Notes: generated by a model from the letters alone, not told the origin. A stretch of DNA of 41,120 nucleotides from Ornithinimicrobium cerasi (GCF_003702705.1 NZ_QZMN01000017.1:1-41120); one strand, 5' to 3'. Shown: positions 32,540 through 40,700, counted from the first letter of the stretch. Numbers and translations are program-made.

Positions 32540-32760
32540 GCGACTCTACGTCATGCCGGGGCAGCACGCGCACGCCGACGGCATCATCTCCCACACGTTC
32601 TGGTGAAAGGGCTTGAGTACGACAACGTGATTATTGCCCACGCAAGTAACCACGCTGAGGTCAACGACCTTTATGTCGCGCTCACCGGCGCACGCACGTC
32701 CATCATCATTTTCCCACGCCAGCTCGCTGACCCTGTCGCATCGCCCAGGGGCCGAAAGCC
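32540..32760 (+). pseudogene. UvrD/Rep-type helicase C-terminal fragment
   Basis: In one + frame the sequence reads 'HVLVKGLEYDNVIIAHASNH' then 'AEVNDLYVALTGARTSIIIF'. The strings 'VKGLEYDxVII' and 'DLYVALTxA' are the late motifs of superfamily 1 UvrD-type helicases (UvrD_C_2). Only about 60 residues remain and nothing upstream restores the ATPase core. A relic of an accessory helicase such as those found in defence or mobile regions. Confidence 0.6.
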
Positions 32761-32810
32761 CGCAACTATCCCAAAACTGAAGACCAAAAGCTCTCGCGGA
32801 CTTTCGCGCG

Positions 32811-33499
32811 TCAGTCCGCCGCGTCCTGGCTACGGTCTGGGTGCACCCGCGCCGACTCGTCAGCCCAGCGGGCGACCGTGGAGAGAATCGCCGGGTACTC
32901 CAGGGCCTCCCACTCGGACCACCGCGGGTCCACCGCATGAGCCACGACGTTCCTGATGCCGGCGAGGGCTCCGATAGCCAGGTGGCGCAGCCCATCCTGT
33001 CTGGATCGCCAGGTGTCTGCCCCCCGGTTGCCTGGAAGCCACAACCGCGACCTGCTCAGGTGAGGTTTCGACGAAAGACATCCGCTGCGAGTTCACGGTC
33101 CGCGAGCTTCGAACCGGACTTCTGTTGAATGTGGGCGATGAGCGACTTCGCTCCGTACTCGACGGCCGCGGCAGGCTGTCTGGCCTCCCAGAACTAGCTC
33201 GCTGCGCGCCAAAGTCCATGGGTGCAGCCTGTCAGCATCAGCACCGGTGCCTCGGGCCGGTCCGTCTCGAGTCGAACCTCCCATTCCTCTCGGTCACGAA
33301 GGATGCCCAGTCCCTGACGCACGAGTCGCGCAGTCGGACATGAGGAGTACTCCGGCGGAAGGAGCGGCTCTTTCGGCGGGGCCCCAAGGGCCTCGAGGAT
33401 CCGGGTCACAGTGGGCAGCAGCTCAATGGCCTCTTCGTTAAAACGCGCTGGCCCGTTCATTCCAGTACTCGCCTGCTGGGACGGCATCGTTGCACGCAC
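32811..33499 (-). pseudogene. TIGR02391 (Ymh)-type protein, interrupted
   Basis: Reading minus from about 33499: 'FNEEAIELLPTVTRILEALG' and 'LRDREEWEVRLETDRPEAPV' lead to a TAG at 33194-33196. The same frame then continues 'FWEARQPAAAVEYGAKSLIA', 'HIQQKSGSKLADRELAADVF'. One frame over, it continues 'HLAIGALAGIRNVVAHAVDP' then 'RWSEWEALEYPAILSTVARW'. 'AVExxAKxLxxxxQxKxG' and 'GxxxxIRNxxAH' are the signature of the TIGR02391/Ymh family, often found in phage and defence neighbourhoods with unknown activity. One nonsense codon and one frameshift (near 33055) inactivate it. Its start may lie upstream of 33499, since coding-like fragments continue to 33742. Confidence 0.65.
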
Positions 33500-33742
33500 T
33501 GGCGAGCTCTAGATACTTCACCAGCCTGTCGCGAGAGACCACTCGATGTCCACGTCGGAAAGGTATCCCAAGCAGCTCGAGGATGCGGCATAGCTCGGGC
33601 GCGCGGCGCCGATGAGGCGCCTCAGCCAGTACCTGCACGAGTTGCCATTACGTCTCAACCCTGACGTGGTCGGCGATCTTCGAGGTCGTGCGACGATCAA
33701 CAACCTGGCGAGACGTGTCACCGCTGGGACAGACTGACCCAC
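33500..33742 (-). pseudogene. Coding-like fragment, unidentified
   Basis: The minus strand contains 'RRRAPELCRILELLGIPFRR' and 'GHRVVSRDRLVKYLELASAC' with coding-type composition (frame closing near 33438). A possible N-terminal continuation lies in another frame towards 33742. It may be the N-terminal part of the adjacent TIGR02391 pseudogene or a separate broken gene. No family recognised. Confidence 0.3.
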
Positions 33743-33885
33743 GCGGCGGATCAGTCCTGCGTCGCCAGGGCGAGATAGCCCACTGCGGATGCGTTCGAAG
33801 CAGGCTGATATCTCACCATCCTGCTCGGGTCGTCAATCCCGCGTAGAATGCAGCGACTCATTGATCCAGACGTGTAGGAGCCATA

Positions 33886-34227
33886 GTGGCGCAGAAGGTG
33901 CAGACCATCCTTGTCTCGGACCTGTCCGGGAAAGAACTCGGCGAGGACGGTCAGACCGTCACGTTCGGCTTCCTCGGCAGTGTCTTCGAGATCGACCTCT
34001 CCCAGAAGGAGGCCGACGACTTCGCAAACACCATCCAAAAGTACGTCGACGCCGGCCGTCGCGTCGGCGGACGTCGCCAGTCCGGACCCGGCAGCACCAC
34101 CCGTCGTGACCCCTCCCAGACCAGGAATATCAAGTCGTGGCTGGACGCGCAGGGTATCGAGTACCCCAAGCGCGGCAGGCTCCCCCAGAACCTGATCGAG
34201 CAGTGGGACGCCGCCCACAAGTCCTGA
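33886..34227 (+). CDS. lsr2: Lsr2-family nucleoid-associated silencer
   Basis: A 113-aa protein from GTG 33886 with TAGGAG six bases upstream. The N-terminal dimerisation domain is 'AQKVQTILVSDLSGKELGED' followed by 'VTFGFLGSVFEIDLSQKEAD'. The C-terminal DNA-binding domain ends 'IKSWLDAQGIEYPKRGRLPQ', with the RGR motif that inserts into the minor groove of AT-rich DNA. Length and both domains are normal. Lsr2 is the actinobacterial H-NS analogue: it coats AT-rich and newly acquired DNA and silences it, and acts as an origin-independent nucleoid organiser. In this window its natural targets would be the low-GC stretches such as the cyclase gene at 13.9-14.9 kb; that link is inference. It is monocistronic, surrounded by gene fragments. 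Confidence 0.93.
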   Translation: MAQKVQTILVSDLSGKELGEDGQTVTFGFLGSVFEIDLSQKEADDFANTIQKYVDAGRRVGGRRQSGPGSTTRRDPSQTRNIKSWLDAQGIEYPKRGRLPQNLIEQWDAAHKS

Positions 34228-34256
34228 GCACCCAACAGCAACGCCGGGTAGCCACC

Positions 34257-34285
34257 GCTGCTGGGGATTGCCGGTCTCCAGCAGC
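34257..34285 (+). terminator. Possible terminator after lsr2
   Basis: GCTGCTGG pairs perfectly with CCAGCAGC across a 13-base loop, 30 bases after the lsr2 stop. No U-run follows, so termination efficiency is uncertain. Confidence 0.35.
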
Positions 34286-34365
34286 AGCCAGAGGTTCACC
34301 CTTAATGGCGTGCTCGGGTGCAGCGGGAGCCCAGACCGTCTGGCTGCCCTCCCCCGCGTTCCGGC

Positions 34366-34563
34366 GAAAGGCGTTCGCCGTACGTGGAACGCTGTTTGCA
34401 GATCGCAGCCAGGACCAGCAACCCGGAACGAGCGTTGGCGAACATCTTGGAGCGCGACCAGCTGTTCACCGAACAGCTGAGGATCGAGGCCGACTCGATG
34501 GGACTGCCGGCCGTCGAGGTGGATGACGACCTGACTGCCGCGGAGCACATGACTCGGGTGCGT
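34366..34563 (+). pseudogene. Fragment of a nucleotide-kinase-like protein
   Basis: The + strand reads 'SPYVERCLQIAARTSNPERA', 'LANILERDQLFTEQLRIEAD' and 'SMGLPAVEVDDDLTAAEHMT'. This resembles the C-terminal end of AAA_33-type small kinases, where a helical lid is followed by 'GLPxxxVDxxxxxxE'. No P-loop precedes it within the open frame. It is probably the tail of a deleted gene. Confidence 0.4.
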
Positions 34564-34761
34564 CATCCCTGGGGTGATCACATGCGACCAACCGTCGCAC
34601 CCGCCACTGGCGGCAGGCGGCCCGCCCAGAGCGCGGCAAATCAGGATCGGTCGCCGTTCGCTCGGGCTGGAGGTAGGGCCGAGGAAGTCCAACAGATCAC
34701 CACGCTCTCACACCGGGCGATTGTCAGCCGGTGCGTCGTTGGCGAACCGGTCAGGGTGGCG

Positions 34762-35082
34762 TCAGGCGGGCAGGTCGTCGCGCGCCAGCGCCTCAGCTGA
34801 GTCATGTGTTGCCTCGGACTCGAGCTGCAGGAGGGCCTCGCGGTCGTCCTCGGTGAGACCGCCCCAGACCCCGTAGGGCTCACGCACCCGAAGTGCGTGC
34901 TCGCGGCACTCTGCGAGGACGGGGCACGCCTGGCAAACGGCGATGGCGCGCTGGTCCCTCCACCGGCGGGATGGACCTCGTTCGCCCTCTGGATGGAAGA
35001 ACACCTCCGGGTTCATCGTGCGGCACAGACCCTGCTGCTGCCACTCCCACAGTCTGGCGATCGGTACTGGTACAGCACTCAC
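34762..35082 (-). CDS. WhiB-family iron-sulfur regulator
   Basis: A 106-aa protein from GTG 35082 with AAGGAG seven bases upstream. The four cluster-binding cysteines are Cys20, Cys50, Cys53 and Cys59 (C...CxxCxxxxxC), followed by the 'GVWGG' turn at 71-75 and a charged tail. WhiB proteins are actinobacteria-specific. They hold a [4Fe-4S] cluster and bind region 4 of the principal sigma factor to tune transcription in response to redox state, antibiotics or development. Which WhiB class this is cannot be told by eye: the arginine-rich C-terminal DNA-binding tail of WhiB7 is not obvious. Alone on this strand; about 200 bases upstream are without a gene. Confidence 0.93.
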   Translation of the reverse strand: MSAVPVPIARLWEWQQQGLCRTMNPEVFFHPEGERGPSRRWRDQRAIAVCQACPVLAECREHALRVREPYGVWGGLTEDDREALLQLESEATHDSAEALARDDLPA

Positions 35083-35296
35083 CGCAGCTCCTTAGTTGGT
35101 CCTGTGAACACGCCCGCCCGCGGGTCTCTCCCCGAGCGGTGATGGGCCCCGGGTCGATGACGACACGCTCGTGGGTGTCCTGCCGTACCGCACGTCGATC
35201 CACTCCCGGCGAGCCCCTGCTGGCCAGAAGTGTGCCCACAGCGGCCAGTGACCCTCACGCCGTTCGTGGCGACAGTCTGGTCTGCCATAGCCAGGC

Positions 35297-35491
35297 TCAA
35301 CCTAAGAGGCCTCCTCGGCCACCACCGGGCGGCTTGCTCAGCAGGTTCGTGGGTTTGACGCCGAGCTTGGCTAGCAGGCCCGAGTCCTGCTGGGTGTCGA
35401 CCTGGTCGGACAGGTCCGACTGCGCCCGGGCCGCCTTGTCCTGCTCCCCTTCGTATTCCAGGAGGTCGATGATTTGTGCCCTGTCGGTCTT
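35297..35491 (-). pseudogene. Small gene that has lost its start codon
   Basis: The minus strand has a clean coding frame ending at TGA 35299-35297: 'TDRAQIIDLLEYEGEQDKAA', 'RAQSDLSDQVDTQQDSGLLA', 'KLGVKPTNLLSKPPGGGRGG'. No ATG, GTG or TTG is available between it and the upstream in-frame TGA. At the expected start position (35491-35489) the codon is AAG, one base from ATG, and a GAGGA ribosome-like site lies about nine bases upstream. The simplest reading is a start-codon mutation in a 64-aa gene with a glycine-rich end. A sequencing error or a non-canonical start is possible. The family is not recognised. Confidence 0.5.
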
Positions 35492-35647
35492 CGATGGTGT
35501 TCCTCAGCGGTTGTGGTGGTTGGTGCGGAGGCAGCGCAGTCCGGCTTAGGTCACCTTGCGGTGGAGGCGGTGACCGGTCTCCATAAGGAGTGTGCGACCG
35601 GTTGGTGCCGAGCTGGTGCGTGTGCCCTTCGAATGGCCTGGGCAGAA

Positions 35648-35685
35648 CCGTCGGCCCGCCCCCGGGGCGGGGAGCGGGCCGACGG
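35648..35685 (-). terminator. Strong stem-loop after PRC-barrel gene
   Basis: CCGTCGGCCCGC pairs perfectly with GCGGGCCGACGG (12 bp, plus one flanking A-T) around a 14-base loop, 34 bases beyond the stop of the minus-strand PRC-barrel gene. It is likely a terminator or 3'-end stabiliser of that transcript. Confidence 0.6.
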
Positions 35686-35718
35686 TCCGGACGGGCGCAG
35701 ATCCTGCGCCGGCCAAGC

Positions 35719-36483
35719 TCAGCGACGTCCGGGCGTGCGGTCGTCGACGACGTCGACCTCCTCGTGGGACACGTCGGTGGTGACGGCGCGCTCCTGGGTG
35801 ACGGTCCTCTTGTCGACTCCGACCTGCTCGGTAGCGACGACGCGCTTGCTGACCACCGGCCGCTCCTCGTGCACGGCGACCTCGATCTCGTCATCGCCCA
35901 TCTGTGAGCGGTCGGACGTGCCGGAGCCGGTCACGGGCTCACGGACGATCTCGTACTCCTCTCGCTCAACGGGTACGGTGACGTCCCTCTGCTCGGTGAC
36001 GACGTGCTTGCGGAGTCGCACACCCCCGGTCTGGGCACGCTCGGTGCCGACGTTGACGCGCTCCTCGTGCAGGGTCATCCGTGCCTCTGCGTCACCGCGG
36101 TCGCGGTCGAAACCTGCATGGTCACGACCGTCAGCCCCGTGGTCCGCCCCCACGTAGGCAGGGCCGGAACCCTGCAGGCCGTAGTAGCGGTACAGCTCCT
36201 CCTGCTCGGACTCGCTGAGATGGTGGTCGGCGCGCATATTGGGGGCGCCCTTGATGTGGCTGCCGTCGAAAGGGACGCGCACGCGGTCGGTCTCCACGTC
36301 CGCACCCTCCAGCGGCACGAAGGTCTCGTTGCCGCCGAAGAAGCCGGTGTTGACGGTGATCCAGGCGGGGACGCCGCTCTGGTCGTCAAGGTAGACCTGG
36401 GCGACCTTGCCCACGGTGTCGCCGTCCTGGTCGAGGACCTGGGCCGTGGAGAGCTGGTCGATGTGCTCGCGGGTGATCTTCAT
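35719..36483 (-). CDS. PRC-barrel and DUF2382 stress protein
   Basis: A 254-aa soluble protein from ATG 36483 (GAGGAGC upstream). Residues 1-75 form a PRC-barrel: 'LSTAQVLDQDGDTVGKVAQV', 'GVPAWITVNTGFFGGNETFV'. An acidic, histidine-bearing linker follows. Residues 135-250 are a DUF2382 domain ('MTLHEERVNVGTERAQTGGV', 'KHVVTEQRDVTVPVEREEYE') that repeats the pattern 'VxxEExxVxKxxV'. PRC-DUF2382 proteins are common in actinobacteria and deinococci, are linked to general stress and desiccation, and have no defined activity. It belongs with the next two genes in a same-strand group that looks like a stress regulon. Confidence 0.88.
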   Translation of the reverse strand: MKITREHIDQLSTAQVLDQDGDTVGKVAQVYLDDQSGVPAWITVNTGFFGGNETFVPLEGADVETDRVRVPFDGSHIKGAPNMRADHHLSESEQEELYRYYGLQGSGPAYVGADHGADGRDHAGFDRDRGDAEARMTLHEERVNVGTERAQTGGVRLRKHVVTEQRDVTVPVEREEYEIVREPVTGSGTSDRSQMGDDEIEVAVHEERPVVSKRVVATEQVGVDKRTVTQERAVTTDVSHEEVDVVDDRTPGRR

Positions 36484-36614
36484 GGTGCTCCTCTGGATGG
36501 GGTTGATGAGACGGGTAGCGGTGCGAAGCAGGAGTGGCCTTCGACCAGGTGGCCGGTGTGGTGCTGCGGCGTCACGTCCGACCGCTGATGTGCTGACGCG
36601 CCATCGGACGGCGG

Positions 36615-36815
36615 CTACCGGGCGTGGCGGGCAAGCAGCTCCTCCACCGTGTCCAGGTCCGCCTGGTCGATGTCCCAGGTGCCGGCGGTGGCGTGGTAGT
36701 CCTTCGCGGCCGCGGTGACGTTGAACTCGCCGGCGTCACGAGGCGGGGACGAGGTGTGCAGCACCTGAATCAGGTGGTTCTCGGCATCGGCCAGGGCGTG
36801 CGGGTCGTAATCCAT
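36615..36815 (-). CDS. Small acidic protein, 66 aa
   Basis: Starts at ATG 36815 with AAAGGAC upstream. Sequence: MDYDPHALADAENHLIQVLH, then TSSPPRDAGEFNVTAAAKDY and a charged helix ending ELLARHAR. No family recognised. It lies between the PRC-barrel and membrane-protein genes, on the same strand, and has good coding bias and its own ribosome site, so it is probably real and shares their regulation. Confidence 0.55.
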   Translation of the reverse strand: MDYDPHALADAENHLIQVLHTSSPPRDAGEFNVTAAAKDYHATAGTWDIDQADLDTVEELLARHAR

Positions 36816-36877
36816 GATGAGGAGTCCTTTCGATGCAGTTGTCCGGAGGTGAAAACTCGGACGGTTTGGTCGCAGCG

Positions 36878-37609
36878 TCAGCCGCGCGCGGGCCTACGGT
36901 GCTCGACCACGACGTCACCGTCACGGTTCATGACGCTCCTGGCGCCGGCTGCGCCGGCGAAGGAAGCGATGAGCGCGCCGATAAGCGCACCGGCGAAGGC
37001 CCACCAAGCACCCGCGGCGATGTCGTCGGTGGCCTGCTCGACCTCCTGCTGCGCCTGGTCGAGGTCTTCCTGCGAGACGGCGTCCTCGGCGTCGCCGGTT
37101 GCCTCCTCGACGTCCTGGCCGGACACCGTGCCGCTCTGCGCCACGGTCTGTGCGGCCGTGCCGGCGATGCTGCCCACGGCGCCGAGCAGGCTGGAGCCCA
37201 GCCACCCGGCGAGCACGAGGATCGCCAGCATCGAGGTCGCCCAGGCGAGGAAGCCGTGCAGCAGGCCGGCGCGGGTGGCCAGGGCCCCGGCGACGTAACC
37301 GGCCGCGGCCAGCGCGAGGGCCAGCGAGATGACGCCCCACATGCCGGCGGCGAAGCCGGAAGCTCCCTGCAGCCCCATGGCAGCCGTCGCGATGTTCAGC
37401 AGGAGGGTCAGGGCAAGGAAGGTCACGACGCCGGCGAAGATCGCGCCCCAGGAGACGTTCGAGACAGACCGGCCCCGCTCGGTGCCGATGAAGGCCTCCT
37501 GCGTGCTGTGGTCCTCGTGCGCCGAGCGTGACTCGACGGCGGTGGCCCCTTCGTCCTCCAGGCCCGCGCCCAGGCGCGGACGGTCGTCGGAAGTGGTCGT
37601 GCGGTCCAT
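36878..37609 (-). CDS. Four-helix stress-type membrane protein
   Basis: A 243-aa protein from ATG 37609 with AAGGAC upstream. A disordered charged N-terminus (residues 1-48) is followed by membrane helices near 53-75 (WGAIFAGVVTFLALTLLLNI), 85-108, 118-140 (FLAWATSMLAILVLAGWLGS) and 205-225 (AFAGALIGALIASFAGAAGA). Between helices 3 and 4, about 50 residues are rich in Glu, Gln and Asp ('EEATGDAEDAVSQEDLDQAQ'), predicted helical. This layout is that of the YrzE/TIGR04086-like membrane proteins often found next to PRC-barrel/DUF2382 stress genes. Function unknown. The 582 bases upstream contain no gene and must hold its promoter; a 7-bp hairpin (CACACCC/GGGTGTG) lies at 37724-37741. Confidence 0.75.
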   Translation of the reverse strand: MDRTTTSDDRPRLGAGLEDEGATAVESRSAHEDHSTQEAFIGTERGRSVSNVSWGAIFAGVVTFLALTLLLNIATAAMGLQGASGFAAGMWGVISLALALAAAGYVAGALATRAGLLHGFLAWATSMLAILVLAGWLGSSLLGAVGSIAGTAAQTVAQSGTVSGQDVEEATGDAEDAVSQEDLDQAQQEVEQATDDIAAGAWWAFAGALIGALIASFAGAAGARSVMNRDGDVVVEHRRPARG

Positions 37610-38191
37610 AGGGATGTCCTTCTGGTGAGGTGCGTCAGGTACGAGCTGGAAAATGTTTGCCCAAGGCTTGTTGCGTCTTTGTTAAACCCTAGCCGAACCT
37701 AGTGGGCGTGCATTTCCGGATGCCACACCCTTTCGGGTGTGACCGAATCGAGTACGCACAGTGATGCGGACTGCGACCACGACGGCTGTTCGATGTCGCG
37801 CCGGTGAGCCCGTCCCGGACGTCAGGTTTTCGTCCGAGGGGCCCTTCCTGCGCCGCGCTCCCGCTAGGACGGGGACCCCATCCGTGACAGTGAACCGAAC
37901 CGCGGTCGCACGCATGGGTGTTGCCCTCGGCCTCGACAGATCGCCGATGTCGACAGCGGCCGGCGTTGGAATACCGTGCGAGCGCCAAGGTCCCCCCGCA
38001 TCAGCCGCTCACTGCCGGCTCCACCCAGACCACGGTTGACCGATCCCACCTTGTCGAGACCGTGACCAGTGACCAGTACACGACCGTCGCAGCGCCGGGG
38101 CCATCACCCACGGGGATCCAGGTGCGCGCCACGCACCAAGCGAGGCAGCAGCCGCACCCACGTGCTCACCGGCCCGGGCAGGCAACGAGTC
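37610..38191. other. Intergenic region, no gene seen
   Basis: Between the divergent-end membrane gene and the ZIP transporter. Both strands have open frames without ribosome sites or motifs. A short hairpin sits at 37724-37741. No promoter match was convincing. Confidence 0.4.
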
Positions 38192-38974
38192 TCAGAGCGT
38201 GGCGAGCAGGTAGGACAGGACGAAGCCCGCTGCGGTGGCGAGCGCCACCGTGGGCCCGCCCTCCTCGTACGCCTCGGGCATGAGGGTGTCCGCCAGGGAG
38301 GCGAGCACCGCACCGGCCGCGAACGCTAGCGGCAGCGAGAGGGTCTCAGGCTCGGCGCTGGCCAGAGGGCCCGCGCCGACAACCACCGCCACAGTCAGGA
38401 GTACCGCGCACGACGTCCAGGTCAACAGGACGAACCCCTGAGAGCGGCCCTGCGCCCGCATCGAGGCGCTGCCCACCAGGGCCTCGGGAAAGTTGGACAC
38501 GAAGATCGCGCCGAGAAGCGCGACACCTCCGGTCCCCCCTCCAAGGGACACCCCGAGCGCGACGTTCTCCGGCACCCCGTCCAGCGTCACGGCGGCCAGC
38601 AGCGCCAGACCGGCCGCACCCTTCACCGACGACGCTGCAGCCGGCTCTCCCTCGGTCGCGGCCTCCTTGTCCAGCTTCTCGCTCCCATCCCCTGCTCCGT
38701 CACCCCCGCCGGGAGCCGCGGCCCGGTCCAGCCAGGCGCTGATGAACGTGAAGACGACCGCACCGACCATGAGACCCAGCCCCGCACGCCACAGCCCGCC
38801 CTGCTCGTGAGCATCCTCGAAAAGCTCGAAGGCCAGAGCGGTGATCAGCGCCCCCGCGGCGAACGCCAGCATCGCAGCCAGTACCTTCTTGGGGATCTGG
38901 AAGCGTCCTCCGACCAGCGCCCCCAACACCAGGGCACTCGAACCCAGCAGTCCGAACAGCACGGCCTGCGTCAC
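38192..38974 (-). CDS. ZIP-family metal transporter
   Basis: A 260-aa membrane protein from GTG 38974, preceded by GGAGG at the correct distance. About eight helices, with a long acidic loop between helices 3 and 4 (residues about 95-128) rich in Gly, Asp and Glu rather than His. Helix 4 carries 'TLDGVPENVALGVSLGGG' and helix 5 'SNFPEALVGSASM', the two ZIP metal-site motifs. The usual first histidine (HNxPEG) is replaced by aspartate and asparagine (DGxPEN). ZIP proteins move zinc, iron or manganese into the cytoplasm. The DGVPEN form defines an actinobacterial branch with less clear specificity. No metal-responsive operator was found upstream. It stands alone. Confidence 0.82.
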   Translation of the reverse strand: MTQAVLFGLLGSSALVLGALVGGRFQIPKKVLAAMLAFAAGALITALAFELFEDAHEQGGLWRAGLGLMVGAVVFTFISAWLDRAAAPGGGDGAGDGSEKLDKEAATEGEPAAASSVKGAAGLALLAAVTLDGVPENVALGVSLGGGTGGVALLGAIFVSNFPEALVGSASMRAQGRSQGFVLLTWTSCAVLLTVAVVVGAGPLASAEPETLSLPLAFAAGAVLASLADTLMPEAYEEGGPTVALATAAGFVLSYLLATL

Positions 38975-39290
38975 TTCGCCACCTCCGATCCTCACCCGGC
39001 CGGCGCACCCTGCAACGTCACGCGGTGCACCCCCGCCATCCTCCACGCCATCGCGCCGTGCCCGCACCTTCAACGCGACCCGCGCCCGGACTACCTCGAT
39101 CACCGGGGCCGAAGGCCGCTCAGTTTGGCGGCCTTGCTGACACCGCACGCGGCGAACCCGATGCTTCAGTTCCTGTGGCGAGACCGGGACGGGTGGGCAT
39201 CGATCCCACGCTGTAAGTACGGAGGATCGCCAGACCTCATCCTTCCGGAAGTTCGGGACGTGCAGCCCGCCGACATCGAGCCGTCTGGGC
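38975..39290. other. Intergenic region, no gene seen
   Basis: About 315 bases upstream of the ZIP transporter and downstream of the DinB pseudogene; no coding or RNA signal recognised. Confidence 0.35.
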
Positions 39291-39862
39291 TCAGGGCACG
39301 GGGAAGTCCTGCGGAGGGCCCTCACCGATGACCCCGTCGACGTGCTCGCGGAGCAGGTCGGCGTGACCCGTGTGGCGGGCGTACTCCTCGATCAGGTCCG
39401 CCAGCAACCGGCGCAAGCTCATTTCGCTGACGGTTGTCTGCTCCAGTCCACCGCTGGACAGCGCCTCGGTCAGGGCGTCACGGGAGCGGTGCACGCTGTC
39501 AGCCCAGAGCGTGCGCAGCGCATCGGGCGTGTCGCCGGCCGCCGTGCTCCAGGGCCAGTCTTCCCAGTCCTTCTCGGGGTTCAGCTGGTCGAACGGCGCC
39601 ATGGACTGGCGACCGGCGAGCCGGTCCTGGAAGTAGAGCTCCTCGACCCAGGCCAAGTGTTTGAGCAGGCCCCCCAGCGTCACCGGCGACGCACCGAGCC
39701 GTAGCGCAGGCCTTCGGCACCCACGTCAGCGCACTTCCACCCGAACGTGCGCCGGTTCCGTTCCAGCGTGATCACGGCCGTGTCGATCTCATCGCCGTGC
39801 ATGAAGCGGTCGATGTCCCACTCCGGTGGCTGGCCGGGCGTGAAGCCGAACGTTCTCGCCAT
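39291..39862 (-). pseudogene. DinB/DUF664-type protein, frameshifted
   Basis: From ATG 39862 the minus strand reads MARTFGFTPGQPPEWDIDRF and MHGDEIDTAVITLERNRRTF, stopping at 39680. One frame over, the protein continues GASPVTLGGLLKHLAWVEEL, 'YFQDRLAGRQSMAPFDQLNP' and 'EEYARHTGHADLLREHVDGV'. Joined at 39690, it is a normal-length (about 190 aa) member of the DUF664/DinB_2 family of metal-dependent thiol transferases, with the histidines in 'LKHLAW' and 'YARHTGHAD' that bind metal. In actinobacteria relatives are mycothiol-dependent. A single-base frameshift is the only lesion, so a sequencing error is a real alternative. TATGGT six bases before the ATG suggests a leaderless mRNA. Confidence 0.75.
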
Positions 39863-39950
39863 GTAGCCACCATAGGACTCCCCACTCAGAGAGGTTCGGA
39901 TACCGGTAATGGTTCGGGTCGTCCGGATGTGATCCCTACTCGGCGGCCGG

Positions 39951-40547
39951 TCAGTGGCGCGACAGGGCTGCGCCCCACCTCCGGGCGGCGGGATCGTGCA
40001 TACCTTCGTGGACCAGCGTCAATGCAGTGCTGAGTGCTGCAGAGTCGTCTGCGGTGTCGATCAGGGTCCGAGCACCGTCGCGCTGAACGTCCCAGGGCAC
40101 CCATCCGTCGTGCTGGACGTCCTGCCACGTAGGGACACGCTGGCCCGGGATGTCGGGCGTTCGGTTCTCCACCCTCCGTCGGTGTTCACCCTCATCCGTC
40201 AACGACGTCTCGATGACGATGAGTCTCGCCCCGGCCACGTCTGCGGTGGACCTCCAACCGGCGCGGGCTTCGGGTACCGGGTTCACTGCGTCGACAATCA
40301 CATTGGTTCCGAGCATGAGATTAGAAGCAGCGAGCTCGTGGATGACGACGTACCCATCCGCCCCGACGTCGTTGCGAAGGCGGCCCAGGGCGGTCTCGAC
40401 CGCGTCGACGCGTAAGTAGCACGCGCGCGTAGTGGAGGCAAGACCCTTGGCCAGAGTGGTCTTCCCCGTTCCAGGACGGCCAGCGATCACGAGCAACCAC
40501 GGACGACCCGCGGGCTCCACCGCTCCAGTCTCAACCTCTCCCGACAC
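39951..40547 (-). CDS. P-loop kinase / AAA_33-type ATP-binding protein
   Basis: About 198 aa if begun at GTG 40547; a TTG at 40559 and a GTG at 40520 are alternatives. The Walker A motif is GRPGTGKTTLA, about 25 residues in. A strand 'ACYLRVDAVETALGRLRNDV', then 'TNVIVDAVNPVPEARAGWRS' and a Walker B-like strand 'ARLIVIETSLTDEGEHRRRV' follow. A lid region 'VENRTPDIPGQRVPTWQDVQ' comes next. This is the layout of small zeta-like or gluconate-kinase-like P-loop phosphotransferases. The substrate is unknown. The gene shares its fold with the kinase at 971-1501 but is diverged from it, so the two are members of one superfamily and not recent copies. Confidence 0.75.
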   Translation of the reverse strand: MSGEVETGAVEPAGRPWLLVIAGRPGTGKTTLAKGLASTTRACYLRVDAVETALGRLRNDVGADGYVVIHELAASNLMLGTNVIVDAVNPVPEARAGWRSTADVAGARLIVIETSLTDEGEHRRRVENRTPDIPGQRVPTWQDVQHDGWVPWDVQRDGARTLIDTADDSAALSTALTLVHEGMHDPAARRWGAALSRH

Positions 40548-40602
40548 GGTCCCATCCAAGCAGCCGTCGGTGAAGCTCGGGTCGAGCCAGCAAGGGTTAC
40601 CG

Positions 40603-40647
40603 GCGACGGGCCGGACCGTTCATCGTCGCGATGATGGGACGATCGGT
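40603..40647 (+). repeat. Short dispersed repeat, copy 2
   Basis: Matches 32191-32233, with the same GGCCGGA-centred core and the following CGTCGCGATGA. CGACG can pair with CGTCG. It sits just upstream of the VOC-family gene's promoter region. Confidence 0.45.
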
Positions 40648-40688
40648 CTGCCTGGTGGCGTTCCGAACCTGGGTACCCGCACCCGCAC

Positions 40689-40694
40689 TACCGT
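40689..40694 (+). promoter_or_regulatory. -10-like hexamer for leaderless VOC gene
   Basis: TACCGT, six bases before GTG 40701; no ribosome site is present. Confidence 0.35.
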
Positions 40695-40700
40695 GAACCT

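Noticed and set aside
33265-33300. tRNA-like TPsiC string on the minus strand
   Set aside because: It is part of the TIGR02391-type coding frame, and no acceptor or anticodon stem can be formed.
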